From the NCBI GenBank assembly GCA_951394045.1, contig OX595985.1, positions 1,550,001-1,614,000 of the forward strand: a DNA stretch of 64,000 bases, given 5' to 3'. The stretch comes from Nitzschia sp. DOCU1 (lineage: Eukaryota; Bacillariophyta; Bacillariophyceae; Bacillariales; Bacillariaceae). Under the pieces are notes generated by a model. It searched no databases and was not told the origin of the DNA. It worked only from the letters and a program-made list of their open reading frames with translations. How positions within the stretch are numbered: position 1 is the first letter of the stretch; every line of letters begins with the position of its first letter. Below, in pieces: positions 39,601 through 46,909 of this stretch. The translations under genes were made by a program, and so were the position numbers.

Positions 39601-40876
39601 GTAAGTAAGCTTCGTCCTTGTTGATTGGTGCCTTCTGCCTCCACTGACGCTTTGTTGCTTTGCCGAACATGCAGGCTGCACATACGGGAACGCGACATTT
39701 GGCCAGTCGCCTTGGGATGATGGAGTATCGCGCCATGATCTGTAGTTTCCGAAAGGATACATGGGCGAAGCGCAGATGGTAAGTCAGTAATTCGGTCTCG
39801 AGCTTCCTTTCCTCTCTCTCAACCTCTGTTTCATCCACTATCCTCGCAGGATTGGCAGGTGGAGCAGGCGTTGGTCCGAGTAAGTTTTCTGTGTCGTCGC
39901 GTATGTTGTTGTTAACGTCGTCGCTAACATTATCGTTGCCTATATTCGAGAAATCCGCAGGATCGTCATCTTCATCGTCGGAGATAACCTGTGCATCGAA
40001 TGCCAGGACGTCGTCGCCGTCATCGTCGAATCCTGCCTCCGCACAAAACGCCGCAAACTTGGAGTATCCGGGGGCGGTCCGACACGTCGCCACGTTGGTG
40101 ACCGGATCGAGTGGGATCGTTTTGGTGAAGTCTTTGGAGCTGAGGATGACGCGGTCGTGTGTGGTTGTCGATTGGGCTGGGCCGCGATGTTGTCTTTTCA
40201 TTTGTTGGGCCCAATGTTGTGGGCTGAAGAGGCGTATTCCGCATCCAGGTACGTAGTAGGAATCGTGCAGAGTGAAGTCGTGCACGTCGCCGCCGTCGGC
40301 TTCTAACCTTACTTTTGCTGTTCCTGTTGACACATTCGTGGCCTTGGCTCCCATGAACCCGTTCACGATCCGATTTGTTGGCTGTAGTTCACCGGGGAAG
40401 TCCTCGATGAACCCCGATAGGTAAGCCGTCGCGCGATTGTCGATCCCAAGGGTTGTCGAGTCTGTATCGATCACTGCTAACCGTTCTCCTTTGTTCGTCA
40501 TCGTCTCCATTGCCAATAGGACTTGCCAGACTTGTAGTGTTCGCGGCGCTGCAAAGTTGATGCTGCCGCAGACGTGACATTGTAGCGGCATGTCGTTGCG
40601 TCGGTACTTGCTGGCGATGTCCCGTCGTCGCCTCACTTCCTTGTTTTGTTGACTGTGCTTCATTCGCAGCCTAAAACTAGTCCAAATCGCGATTTTCCAG
40701 GCTCGTAGATATGCTAAATAGCGAGTTAACTTAGCCCGAAAGCGTTGCTTCTTAGGATAGTAGTAGTAGCAGCTGTCGGCATAGACCGTCACCCATATGT
40801 AGATTATCAAGTACGCCAGGCCAATGTATGTCCATACGGCCAGGGTATCTTGTAACCTCGTCGGCAGATTGAGGAA
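36662..40876 (-). CDS. pol: Copia pol polyprotein (protease, integrase, RT, RNase H)
   Basis: About 1404 codons open directly after the gag UGA, in the same frame. Domains (residues counted from that UGA): a basic leader; a protease-like site GIDNRAT near 143, where Copia proteases normally have DSGA/DTGA; integrase zinc-binding HLRFAHVS...CAAC near 361-395; the integrase catalytic triad D (SVDQMKS, about 434), D (HADNG, about 505) and E (GQAEARI, about 544); reverse transcriptase with QLDYVLAYPHAP and the YTDD box near 1074; RNase H with FVDADFAGNWD near 1239, ALSSCESE, YEDNMGAIE and ADILTKAL at the end. All catalytic residues of integrase, RT and RNase H are present. No ATG stands near the start of the frame, so expression probably needs readthrough of the gag stop. 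Confidence 0.93.
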   Translation of the reverse strand, partial: FLNLPTRLQDTLAVWTYIGLAYLIIYIWVTVYADSCYYYYPKKQRFRAKLTRYLAYLRAWKIAIWTSFRLRMKHSQQNKEVRRRRDIASKYRRNDMPLQCHVCGSINFAAPRTLQVWQVLLAMETMTNKGERLAVIDTDSTTLGIDNRATAYLSGFIEDFPGELQPTNRIVNGFMGAKATNVSTGTAKVRLEADGGDVHDFTLHDSYYVPGCGIRLFSPQHWAQQMKRQHRGPAQSTTTHDRVILSSKDFTKTIPLDPVTNVATCRTAPGYSKFAAFCAEAGFDDDGDDVLAFDAQVISDDEDDDPADFSNIGNDNVSDDVNNNIRDDTENLLGPTPAPPANPARIVDETEVEREERKLETELLTYHLRFAHVSFRKLQIMARYSIIPRRLAKCRVPVCAACMFGKATKRQWRQKAPINKDEAYLPTKPGEVVSVDQMKSPTPGFIAQMTGILTTKRYVYATVYVDSYSSFGYVYLQKTASADETIEGKHAFERLCQQNGFRVQHYHADNGIFKANKWVLDCHKCEQGLSFAGVNAHHQNGQAEARIRRLQELTRTQLTYAKRQWPQEISANLWPYALRIANDANNATPNLADKPDYRSPAELFYSTKVSTNAKRWQHFGCPVYVLDRNLQQNKPLHKWVSRARVGVYLGRSPHHSRSIALVLDIKTGLVSPQFHIKMDTMFDTIAQLYQSVESASTQQSLWQIKAGFVQQSQANVTAPKQGNATTTASKRKQVTTQNSQTREGTQVPEGAYVAPPEPRTVDMSPKTDRDSGSPTVTEGNTPGNGKQQPSTQQHQSPRMQSESGTATRRSQRRVQPAQRLIEAMTAELTTQSDVPGEVFSFQAMFPSDGRSINEDLNPLYAYKANADPDTLYLHEAQRESDWEQFGEAMELEIKQQVDMGVYTIMLLTDIPTGTTVLPAVWQLRRKRDIRTGAIKKYKARCNIDGSRMRHGEHYDQTYAPVAGWPSIRLLLALVLLFNWRTVQLDYVLAYPHAPADRDLYMKLPKGFTLDGVDDPSKYCLRVNRNLYGGKSASRIWYQYLRKRLIDKCHFVVSKHDECVFYKGNMIYVLYTDDSILAGPDQAEIERTIQEMRDANLNITIEGDLTDFLGVNIDRKEDGTIHLTQPKLIEQVISDLRMQYDNVRTKDIPMASSRLLSRHLSSTPHDDSFHYRSVIGKLNYVERGSRPDIAYAVHQCARFSIDPKKEHGDAIRWITRYLLGTRDKGIIFKADPSKGLEVFVDADFAGNWDKELAGFDKDTARSRHGYIICYAGVPVTWKSQLQQEIALSSCESEITGLSYALREAIPIIELLREMQGLGFNVHFDKAHITCSVYEDNMGAIEIARTPKARPRTKHINNRLFHFYDYVERGDIEIHHIRSEDQPADILTKALSEDLFVKHRQVIMGW

Positions 40877-40886
40877 TCACTCCTCA
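40870..40886 (-). promoter_or_regulatory. gag UGA inside a small inverted repeat (possible readthrough signal)
   Basis: On the coding strand TGAGGA-GTGAT-TCCTCA places the gag stop (UGA, 40879-40877) in the 5-nt loop of a perfect 6-bp hairpin. The downstream codons continue into pol without another stop. Function is inference. Confidence 0.4.
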
Positions 40887-42235
40887 GTTTCTTCGGCGAT
40901 ATCGGCGAGAGCAGTCATTGCTTTTGCAAACTTCGACTCTTGTTTAGTCGTTGTAGTCGGCGTTGCTGGTTTCGAAGTTGTCGCGTTGCCTCCATCCTTT
41001 CCCTTTCCCAATCCTTTCTTCTCGCACTTGTCGGTCGAATGGCGGCACCACTTTTGATGATTGGCGCAGAACCACCATTGCTTGCCATCGACTGTCTTGT
41101 TTGTGGGTTCCCCAGCTTTGGGTTTGACGGACACCCACGCAGGCATGTCGGACTTCTTCTTCTTGTTGTTGCCTTTGGCCTTGCCGGCTTTGTTGTCATT
41201 GCTTTCAGTCGTTCTAGACTTGCCGGCAGTTCTCTGTTGACCTTGGAGTCGTTTCAGAGTGGCCTCGAGCACCATAATCTTTTCTTCTTCCGAAGATGGT
41301 GCGTTCCACTGGTTCTTTTCGACTAGCACCTCGTACTTGTTTTTGGCCAATGCCATGAGAGTGCTTGGAGTGATCGCCGTGGTTCCATCCTCGTATTCCT
41401 CTTCTTTCTTCTCGATGTAGGCAATGAATCGTTTGTCGCTTGCGGCGTGATAGCCTTTGAACAAATTTACCAAAAGGTCGTTTGTGATCTCGCCTCGCGC
41501 GGCTAAAGCATCCACAAGTCCTTTTACGTACAGATTCAGCTTGCCTATGTCGTTGCCTATGGTAGGTAGGTAGGTATCCAGAGAGGAGAGTTGAGTCCTG
41601 ATGTGTGCGGTTGTTGCGTTCGTGTCGATGCTTGATTCCCGTATGACCACTTTGAGTAGGAGAATTCCCACGCCCTTGTTGCTGACAGTGTACTCGTCCT
41701 TGTATGCTGCTATCTTGTTGCGACCCGATGCATTTAAGCTGTTCATGATGCAGTTGTACGCTTGCACGGAGTCTTGAGCAGCTCGATTCTGAGCGTTGAC
41801 GTAGACTTGTGCACACTGATGCAGGTAGTCGAGGGTGTACTCTCCGTAGTGATTGAGGAAATTGGATGCTGGTCCGATTGGATTGTTGGGATCTTCAGGG
41901 ATTGCTAGGAAGGAGTCGTCCCATCCGTTGATAGCTGCTCGTCCGCCTTTCCTGTTGAGGAAATCCTTCATTCGTTCGGGAGAGCAGTCGAAGCCTTCTT
42001 CGTCGGATGAGTACATTGAGGAAGTTGCGGATGACCAAATCTTCATTCCCTCGGATGTCGTGTAGTCAAGCACATTCGCATGTGCGAGAGCTGGCGTGAG
42101 TGCAAACGTTGGCGCAGCGATGTTTTGCTGAGCTGGCGGCCCCGCTGGGGGGACCGCTGGTGGCACGACCGGAGGCGGTACTATCGGTGGTATCATTGGT
42201 GGAACCACTGGAGGAACCTGAAGGTTGGCGGCCAT
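40877..42235 (-). CDS. gag: Copia gag
   Basis: 452 residues from ATG 42235, 57 bp inside the 5' LTR. The N-terminus is a VPP/IPP proline repeat (about 7-33). A UBN2/retrotrans_gag-like helical region follows (TLDYLHQCAQVYVNAQNRAAQDSVQAYN; DALAARGEITNDLLVNLFKGYHAASDKRFIAYIEKKEEEYEDG). The C-terminal nucleocapsid has an unusual knuckle WWFCANHQKWCRHSTDKC (about 384-402), spaced differently from the usual CX2CX4HX4C and typical of diatom Copia elements as I recall them. Lys-rich flanks would bind RNA. The frame ends in a single UGA and continues into pol. Confidence 0.9.
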   Translation of the reverse strand: MAANLQVPPVVPPMIPPIVPPPVVPPAVPPAGPPAQQNIAAPTFALTPALAHANVLDYTTSEGMKIWSSATSSMYSSDEEGFDCSPERMKDFLNRKGGRAAINGWDDSFLAIPEDPNNPIGPASNFLNHYGEYTLDYLHQCAQVYVNAQNRAAQDSVQAYNCIMNSLNASGRNKIAAYKDEYTVSNKGVGILLLKVVIRESSIDTNATTAHIRTQLSSLDTYLPTIGNDIGKLNLYVKGLVDALAARGEITNDLLVNLFKGYHAASDKRFIAYIEKKEEEYEDGTTAITPSTLMALAKNKYEVLVEKNQWNAPSSEEEKIMVLEATLKRLQGQQRTAGKSRTTESNDNKAGKAKGNNKKKKSDMPAWVSVKPKAGEPTNKTVDGKQWWFCANHQKWCRHSTDKCEKKGLGKGKDGGNATTSKPATPTTTTKQESKFAKAMTALADIAEETEE

Positions 42236-42292
42236 TGTAGCTGATGATTAACTGTTGAAGAACTTGTATGTCTCTTATGCGCAGAGGAAGCG

Positions 42293-42604
42293 TGTTGAAA
42301 TCTACGATGACCGGTACTGGCTAATCGTAAAAAGAGCTCAAATAACTTGTGGTTGTGTTGCAGTGTGTTGATTCTGAAACTTATGAGCACTAACAGTGCG
42401 TAAACTAAATGTATGCTGTCGAGATAGACAGCTGATGTACTCTGATTTGTATCGTACTTAGTGCCATCTCCATGCCTTCTCCTCGTTGGAGTCAGCACGT
42501 GGCTGTTCGGGAGTGAACGTTGCACTTCCCTATACGATTGCGTCATCACGCTGATGACGTCGTGAAGAGCGATCCTTGACCACCAGATTTACCGTATTTG
42601 AACA
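42293..42604 (-). repeat. 5' LTR of Copia element
   Basis: 312 bp, matching 36320-36631. On the transcribed strand U3 starts at 42604 and the bZIP-like palindrome (42541-42559) lies about 45 bp into it. Confidence 0.95.
42541..42559. promoter_or_regulatory. bZIP-like palindrome in LTR U3 (promoter LTR copy)
   Basis: CGTCATCA-CGC-TGATGACG, same as 36568-36586, here in the LTR that would drive transcription of the element. Confidence 0.45.
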
Positions 42605-42610
42605 GTCGGA
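42605..42610. repeat. Target-site duplication GTCGGA (right copy)
   Basis: Matches 36314-36319; see the left copy. Confidence 0.75.
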
Positions 42611-42677
42611 GTCCAACATTGGTCTGCGGCGCGTTGAAATCCTTCATCTACTAGAGCCCCCGGTCGTATCGTATTAA

Positions 42678-42688
42678 CGCCAATCGTA
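42678..42688 (+). repeat. piggyBac left terminal inverted repeat
   Basis: CGCCAATCGTA directly after TTAA; exact inverse of 46899-46909. Confidence 0.92.
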
Positions 42689-42706
42689 CCGGGTGCCCCT
42701 ATAGCG

Positions 42707-42749
42707 ACTCGCGATTTTTCGCGCGCCACTATAGCGGCTCGCGATTTTT
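42707..42749 (+). repeat. Subterminal repeat pair, left end
   Basis: Two near-identical ~21-bp units (CTATAGCG[A/G]CTCGCGATTTTT) in tandem. The core GCCACTATAGCGGC (42725-42738) is mirrored by GCCGCAATAGTGGC (46870-46883) at the other end; probable transposase-binding sites. Confidence 0.65.
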
Positions 42750-42859
42750 AAACTGACTAATCATGAACTTAACATGCTCCAACGTCGAAACGGATGCCAC
42801 CGTTGGAATGCGCATGCGTTTTTACCTAGGGTAGATTATGCTGCCTTCCTCGCCATTCA

Positions 42860-45856
42860 ATGTTCCCGCCCACCTATCTGGCTCGAAAAATGAGCCTGTC
42901 GGGAGGAAGTTTCACAAAATTTCAAAATCGCACCATGTCGGCCTCTCCATCACCACCCCCGAAGCACCAGGATTCCTACCAACCGATGTCGGAAGCCCCT
43001 AGACGTGTGATGGTGCTGGATGACTGGTCAAAGGTCAGTGATAAGCAGATCGAGGACCTAGTCAACGACGATTCCGTTTTTGTGACAAATTCCGAAAATA
43101 CGCGCGACATGCCCCCCCCTCCACCTGTTGCCCGCCGACGAGTCCTCCAACCGCCATCACCTCCAATGGACGACTTACCAGAGGACAATGGTAATGCCGC
43201 CGTCGAGGCGTCTACCGAGGAGGATGCTCTAGCCGGTGTAATGGCCCTCGGTGATGCTGTACTTGGACCTCGCGCAGCACCTCGCGATAAAAGATACTCC
43301 TTCCGTAAGAAGAAACTTCTCGGTGACGCCCGACTATACTCCAAGACAGGCTTTCCGATTCTCGGGATTGACGGCTACATCGTTGGGTTGGTTGTCGAGT
43401 GCCCGAACAAGAAGAAGAATGCCGGTATGTTCAAAGTCGATTGGGTGACCCATTCACCCGGGATGCCAATCACGGTCGACCGCTCCCAATTTCGTGAGTG
43501 GTACCCATCGAACGACTACATTCGCTCATGTTTCCGTCAGGCGGCACAAGACTACGAAGAGGCCTCACCGGCAGCTATACGACAATACCTCCGTCTTTCC
43601 TTCAGTTTGCCTCCACTTAATCCAGCCGAAGCTGTATCCCCTTCACATGCAGCGCAACCACCACCCCAAGCGACAATTGTTCTGACAACGCCGATCCGGT
43701 ATGCAGGCCGAGCTGCCATGATGACTGCGGCCGACTCGGTTTCCACCATGACGCACAGCGTCCAACAAGGTCTTTCAACGCGGTCGACTAGAAGTAATGC
43801 AAGCAACAGCTACGTCGATTCGGATTCTTGTGACGGATCGGACTTCGATGAAGATGACAACGCTTGGTTGGAGATTCCCACCGAAATCGAGGTAGAAATC
43901 GACGACGACGATGCGAACGACGACGATGCAAACGACGACTACGATGCAAACGACGCTGGGCTACATTTCAATTTCGAGTTGGTAGACGAGACGACTGAGA
44001 TACCGGCGCCCCCCCAAATGTATCACGGCCCAAGTGGACTCAAGGCAGGAGTTGCTCTTTTGTTCAGCAACCCAACGGAGTGTCTGAGGAAATGTGGCGG
44101 CCTTACGGTTAGATTCGTCTCTAATCTAGCCAAAGAAACCAACAAATTTTTTTTCAATCATCTACGCCAAAAATGCAACAAGAATATGGACTACTGTGGC
44201 AAGCCTTGGAAGAATGTCAGTACGAAGGAGATGCATGTGTTCCTAGGTATCATGCTTCGAATTTCCATGCAAGAGAGGGACGGCGGGGGTTATGCTGCGT
44301 ACTTCTGCACAGACGACAAACAACTTTCAACAGGGCTTGGGAGTGGCAGCAAGACGAAGACTTTGGAAGGGACGAAGGGCTGGGCGCAACGATACATGAA
44401 GCTTTGGAGGTTCCAACAGATCAGGGGAGCCTTCCACCCCATGGACAAGGTCGCAGGAAAAGGGGGCGACAAGTGCTACCAACTTAGAGAAGCGTTGAAC
44501 AACCTCAACGACGCCTCTAAGAATACATTCCATGCAGGGCCAAACTTGGCGTTCGACGAGGGAGGGGTGTCGTGCAGGAGCCGCCTGTGCCCTGTTCGGC
44601 AATACAACAAGTCCAAACCGCAGCCATACCGAGTTGACTTCTTCGTTCTGGCGGACTCGGAAACTTACGCCGTCCTCCACATGGATGTTTACCAGGGTCG
44701 CAACGAGACAAATGCTTTCGTTGAAAAAGAGGCGGCGCAGCTACGAACAACGATGAAGGCACCAGTGAACGCAGCAATGAAAATAGGGCTACATAAGGAG
44801 GGGCTACAGTACGGCTACCGTACATTCTCCATGGACAATCGCTACCAGTGTCCCGAGCTTGCAACTATTCTTCGCGATCGATGCCACGTCCTTTCTACCG
44901 GTACGTGTAAGGTCAGTAGGAAAGGGTGGCCGAAAGAATTGATGACGATGGAGCTCAAGGGGGGGGATCGAGGAGAATCAATCATCGCATACGACAAGGT
45001 CAACGATATTGTTTGCTTGCAGTGGCGAGATAACAAAGTCGTGAATGTGGTTTCGTCCATCGCGGACATAACAGAAGAAGACACTCAAAGGCGCGAAGGT
45101 AGTACGATGCGACTACTGAAAGTGCCACGCCCTTTGTACCACTACCATCGCTACATGTTTGGAGTTGACAAGGGTGACCAGATTCGGATGCACAATGGTG
45201 GCTTTGCCAGGAAAGCCCACTTCAAGAAGTGGTATAAAAAGTCGTTTTTTGCTGTGCTTGATGTCATGCTGTTGAACTCACTCATTGCTTGGAATTTGTC
45301 AACTGCCGAGCCGGGAATTGATCGGCGTCACTTCAGCCGCCACGATTTCTATGCGTGGATTGCCGATGACTTCCTGAACTACGACAACGACGGCACTAGC
45401 ACTTCGAACTCGGTAGCAGCGACCAAAGCAACTGCGACGACAGCAACAGCAGATTGTATGGTCGTAGACGCGACGAACGACCGGCATGGGTGCTATGTGG
45501 AAGCCCCGAATAAAAAAGAAAAAGGAAGGCGATGTCTAGTCTGTGGACTAGATGCTCGCTACACAGGAATAGGGAAGAATGTTCGCGCTTCGGTGTCGTG
45601 CTGCAGAAAATGTGGTATATGCCACATGCATGTACCTGCGGAGGTTGACGAGCGTACGATTCACAAGTTGTTCCCAGAAGGTATGTCGTGCCACGACATT
45701 CTTTTGAGTAAGATTGGACAAGAAATTTGGAAAAAGGTGAATGGGCAAGTAAGAGTGCAGACTAGCCATCCGGCCCTAGTCGGATTGAAAGAAGAATTGG
45801 GCAAAAGCAACAACCCAAGAAAGAGGAAAACGCCGCCACCTTCTATAACTATATAA
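42860..45856 (+). CDS. piggyBac transposase (DDD), intact
   Basis: Cut-and-paste transposase of 998 residues, longer than the 594 of the insect piggyBac because of a ~370-residue N-terminal extension. ATG 42860 lies 182 bp from the TIR. Residues 1-110 are Pro-rich; 110-230 contain IDGYIVGLVVECPNKK...MFKVDWVTH, possibly a small beta-barrel (Tudor/chromo-like, inference); 300-360 are acidic. The DDE_Tnp_1_7 catalytic domain follows: MHVFLGIMLRISM near 456, LAFDEGG with Asp566, FSMDNRY with Asp659 and FGVDKGDQ with Asp770, then HFKKWYKKSFFAVLDVMLLNS. The C-terminus has a cysteine-rich domain (CLVCG...CCRKCGICHMHV...CHD, about 892-948) as expected for piggyBac DNA binding. No frameshift or stop: probably active, not a domesticated host gene. 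Confidence 0.93.
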   Translation: MFPPTYLARKMSLSGGSFTKFQNRTMSASPSPPPKHQDSYQPMSEAPRRVMVLDDWSKVSDKQIEDLVNDDSVFVTNSENTRDMPPPPPVARRRVLQPPSPPMDDLPEDNGNAAVEASTEEDALAGVMALGDAVLGPRAAPRDKRYSFRKKKLLGDARLYSKTGFPILGIDGYIVGLVVECPNKKKNAGMFKVDWVTHSPGMPITVDRSQFREWYPSNDYIRSCFRQAAQDYEEASPAAIRQYLRLSFSLPPLNPAEAVSPSHAAQPPPQATIVLTTPIRYAGRAAMMTAADSVSTMTHSVQQGLSTRSTRSNASNSYVDSDSCDGSDFDEDDNAWLEIPTEIEVEIDDDDANDDDANDDYDANDAGLHFNFELVDETTEIPAPPQMYHGPSGLKAGVALLFSNPTECLRKCGGLTVRFVSNLAKETNKFFFNHLRQKCNKNMDYCGKPWKNVSTKEMHVFLGIMLRISMQERDGGGYAAYFCTDDKQLSTGLGSGSKTKTLEGTKGWAQRYMKLWRFQQIRGAFHPMDKVAGKGGDKCYQLREALNNLNDASKNTFHAGPNLAFDEGGVSCRSRLCPVRQYNKSKPQPYRVDFFVLADSETYAVLHMDVYQGRNETNAFVEKEAAQLRTTMKAPVNAAMKIGLHKEGLQYGYRTFSMDNRYQCPELATILRDRCHVLSTGTCKVSRKGWPKELMTMELKGGDRGESIIAYDKVNDIVCLQWRDNKVVNVVSSIADITEEDTQRREGSTMRLLKVPRPLYHYHRYMFGVDKGDQIRMHNGGFARKAHFKKWYKKSFFAVLDVMLLNSLIAWNLSTAEPGIDRRHFSRHDFYAWIADDFLNYDNDGTSTSNSVAATKATATTATADCMVVDATNDRHGCYVEAPNKKEKGRRCLVCGLDARYTGIGKNVRASVSCCRKCGICHMHVPAEVDERTIHKLFPEGMSCHDILLSKIGQEIWKKVNGQVRVQTSHPALVGLKEELGKSNNPRKRKTPPPSITI

Positions 45857-45909
45857 ACCGTGACTATATTTCGTATGTATATAACTGTATAGACTAAGAT
45901 TATGTCTGA

Positions 45910-46626
45910 CTACTTCTTTTCCAAGAAACCTTTCTTGAAGCCGACGTAGTTGCCGCCTTCGGCAGGGTAAGAGTCGCGAATCTCGCGAACGACGCAATCA
46001 GGCAATTCCTTACGATTGCCTTTTCCTAGGTAGCCACTAATAAAAGTAGTGGCGTCCCTGTAAAGGGCATAACGAATCTCACGATTCGAAATGCCCTGGT
46101 TATATAGTTCGTCGCCCTTACCACCGAAAAGGAACTCCTTCATTGTCTTTCCACTCGTATCGTCGCCGACCTGCTCCAAGAAACAGGGGGCCTCGCCACA
46201 GTATTCGCATGCCTTGACGGTAGCTTCGACGGCGGCAGAGGGGGGGTTGAACTTGGGTGGCTTCGCAAGGGTGAAGACTTTGCAATTGTCGATATGGGTC
46301 TTGAAAGCCTTGACGTCCTCTTCCGAGATTCCGTCAGGAAAATCGAACGTCATGAACCTGGGGTCCGGCCCAGGTTCGGCAAACATACGCACGCCGCCAC
46401 CAATATCCGACACGACAATCTTCCGAAGTGGAACATTCTTACCGGTATGACGATTGTTTTCCTCGTTCGCCAAGAAGAGAGAGGCGGCAATCTTCCTATC
46501 TTCTGGGTCGGGAACTGCACCACGTTCATACTCCAGCACCCCCAATGACGAATCATACTCGACGTCGCCAAGGAAGTCCATGCCGTATGGGTTGTAGGCC
46601 CGATCGTTCTTGTCGTTGGGGTTCAT
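45910..46626 (-). CDS. piggyBac second gene, P2X7-ballast-like zinc protein
   Basis: 238 residues from ATG 46626 (MNPNDKNDRAYNPYG), inside the transposon and convergent with the transposase. The N-terminal half is acidic and family-less (GMDFLGDVEYDSSLGVLEYERGAVPD). The C-terminal ~95 residues contain CEYCGEAPC, then NREIRYALYRDATTFISGYLGKGNRKELP, then DCVVREIRDSYPAEGGNYVGFKKGF. This order (Cys cluster; R-YR aromatic helix; lPsCc..IR..fP...G.YtGFk) is that of the cytosolic C-terminal 'ballast' domain of P2X7 receptors (Pfam P2RX7_C), a zinc-binding fold. There is no channel part. No transposase motif is present. A DNA- or transposase-binding accessory role is inference. If the family match is wrong, it is an unknown Cys-containing protein. 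Confidence 0.72.
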   Translation of the reverse strand: MNPNDKNDRAYNPYGMDFLGDVEYDSSLGVLEYERGAVPDPEDRKIAASLFLANEENNRHTGKNVPLRKIVVSDIGGGVRMFAEPGPDPRFMTFDFPDGISEEDVKAFKTHIDNCKVFTLAKPPKFNPPSAAVEATVKACEYCGEAPCFLEQVGDDTSGKTMKEFLFGGKGDELYNQGISNREIRYALYRDATTFISGYLGKGNRKELPDCVVREIRDSYPAEGGNYVGFKKGFLEKK

Positions 46627-46795
46627 GTTACTGTCGTTGTTGGTCGAAGATAACAAATAAGACGCATTGGTGGAAGCATGATTTCGTCTTGGATGCAGTT
46701 GGTAGATTGTCGGATGGAGGTGAAATGCGCGTTGTGACTATGATCGGGCTAGCGTCGGGGAAATCTCAGGTAAAGTCAAGGGAAAGTTAAAAGTC

Positions 46796-46898
46796 GCAAA
46801 AAGTGGCGCGCGATTGCAATCGGGTGCCACTCGAAGTGGCTCGCGATTGGGCGGCCCGGCGCACCGCGTGCCGCAATAGTGGCTCGCGAATATTCAGA
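46796..46898 (+). repeat. Subterminal repeats, right end
   Basis: Several copies of (A)GTGGC[T/G]CGCGAT and TCGCGA palindromes between 46796 and 46890, including an inverted GTGCCACTC-GAAGTGGC hairpin; counterpart of the left-end repeats. Confidence 0.6.
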
Positions 46899-46909
46899 TA
46901 CGATTGGCG
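46899..46909 (-). repeat. piggyBac right terminal inverted repeat
   Basis: TACGATTGGCG directly before TTAA 46910-46913; exact inverse of the left TIR. Confidence 0.92.

Larger units (their letters stand above)
36320..42604 (-). mobile_element. Intact Ty1/Copia LTR retrotransposon (diatom CoDi type)
   Basis: 6285-bp element on the minus strand. 312-bp LTRs (TG...CA) flank gag and a pol in the order protease, integrase, reverse transcriptase, RNase H, which defines Copia. A 6-bp duplication GTCGGA flanks it (36314-36319 and 42605-42610). Reading both LTRs side by side shows no difference, so insertion is recent. A purine tract (TTGAGAGGGAG, minus strand) abuts the 3' LTR. The sequence after the 5' LTR does not begin with TGG, so the primer-binding site is not the usual tRNA 3' end type. 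Genes appear undamaged except for the single UGA between gag and pol. Confidence 0.95.

Noticed and set aside
42193..42549. Minus-strand frames in the LTR/leader (also 36265-36576)
   Set aside because: They lie in the repeated LTR sequence itself and are not part of gag or pol.
42860..45856. piggyBac transposase as a domesticated host gene (PGBD-like)
   Set aside because: Intact TTAA duplications, TIRs and subterminal repeats surround it, so it is a mobile element.
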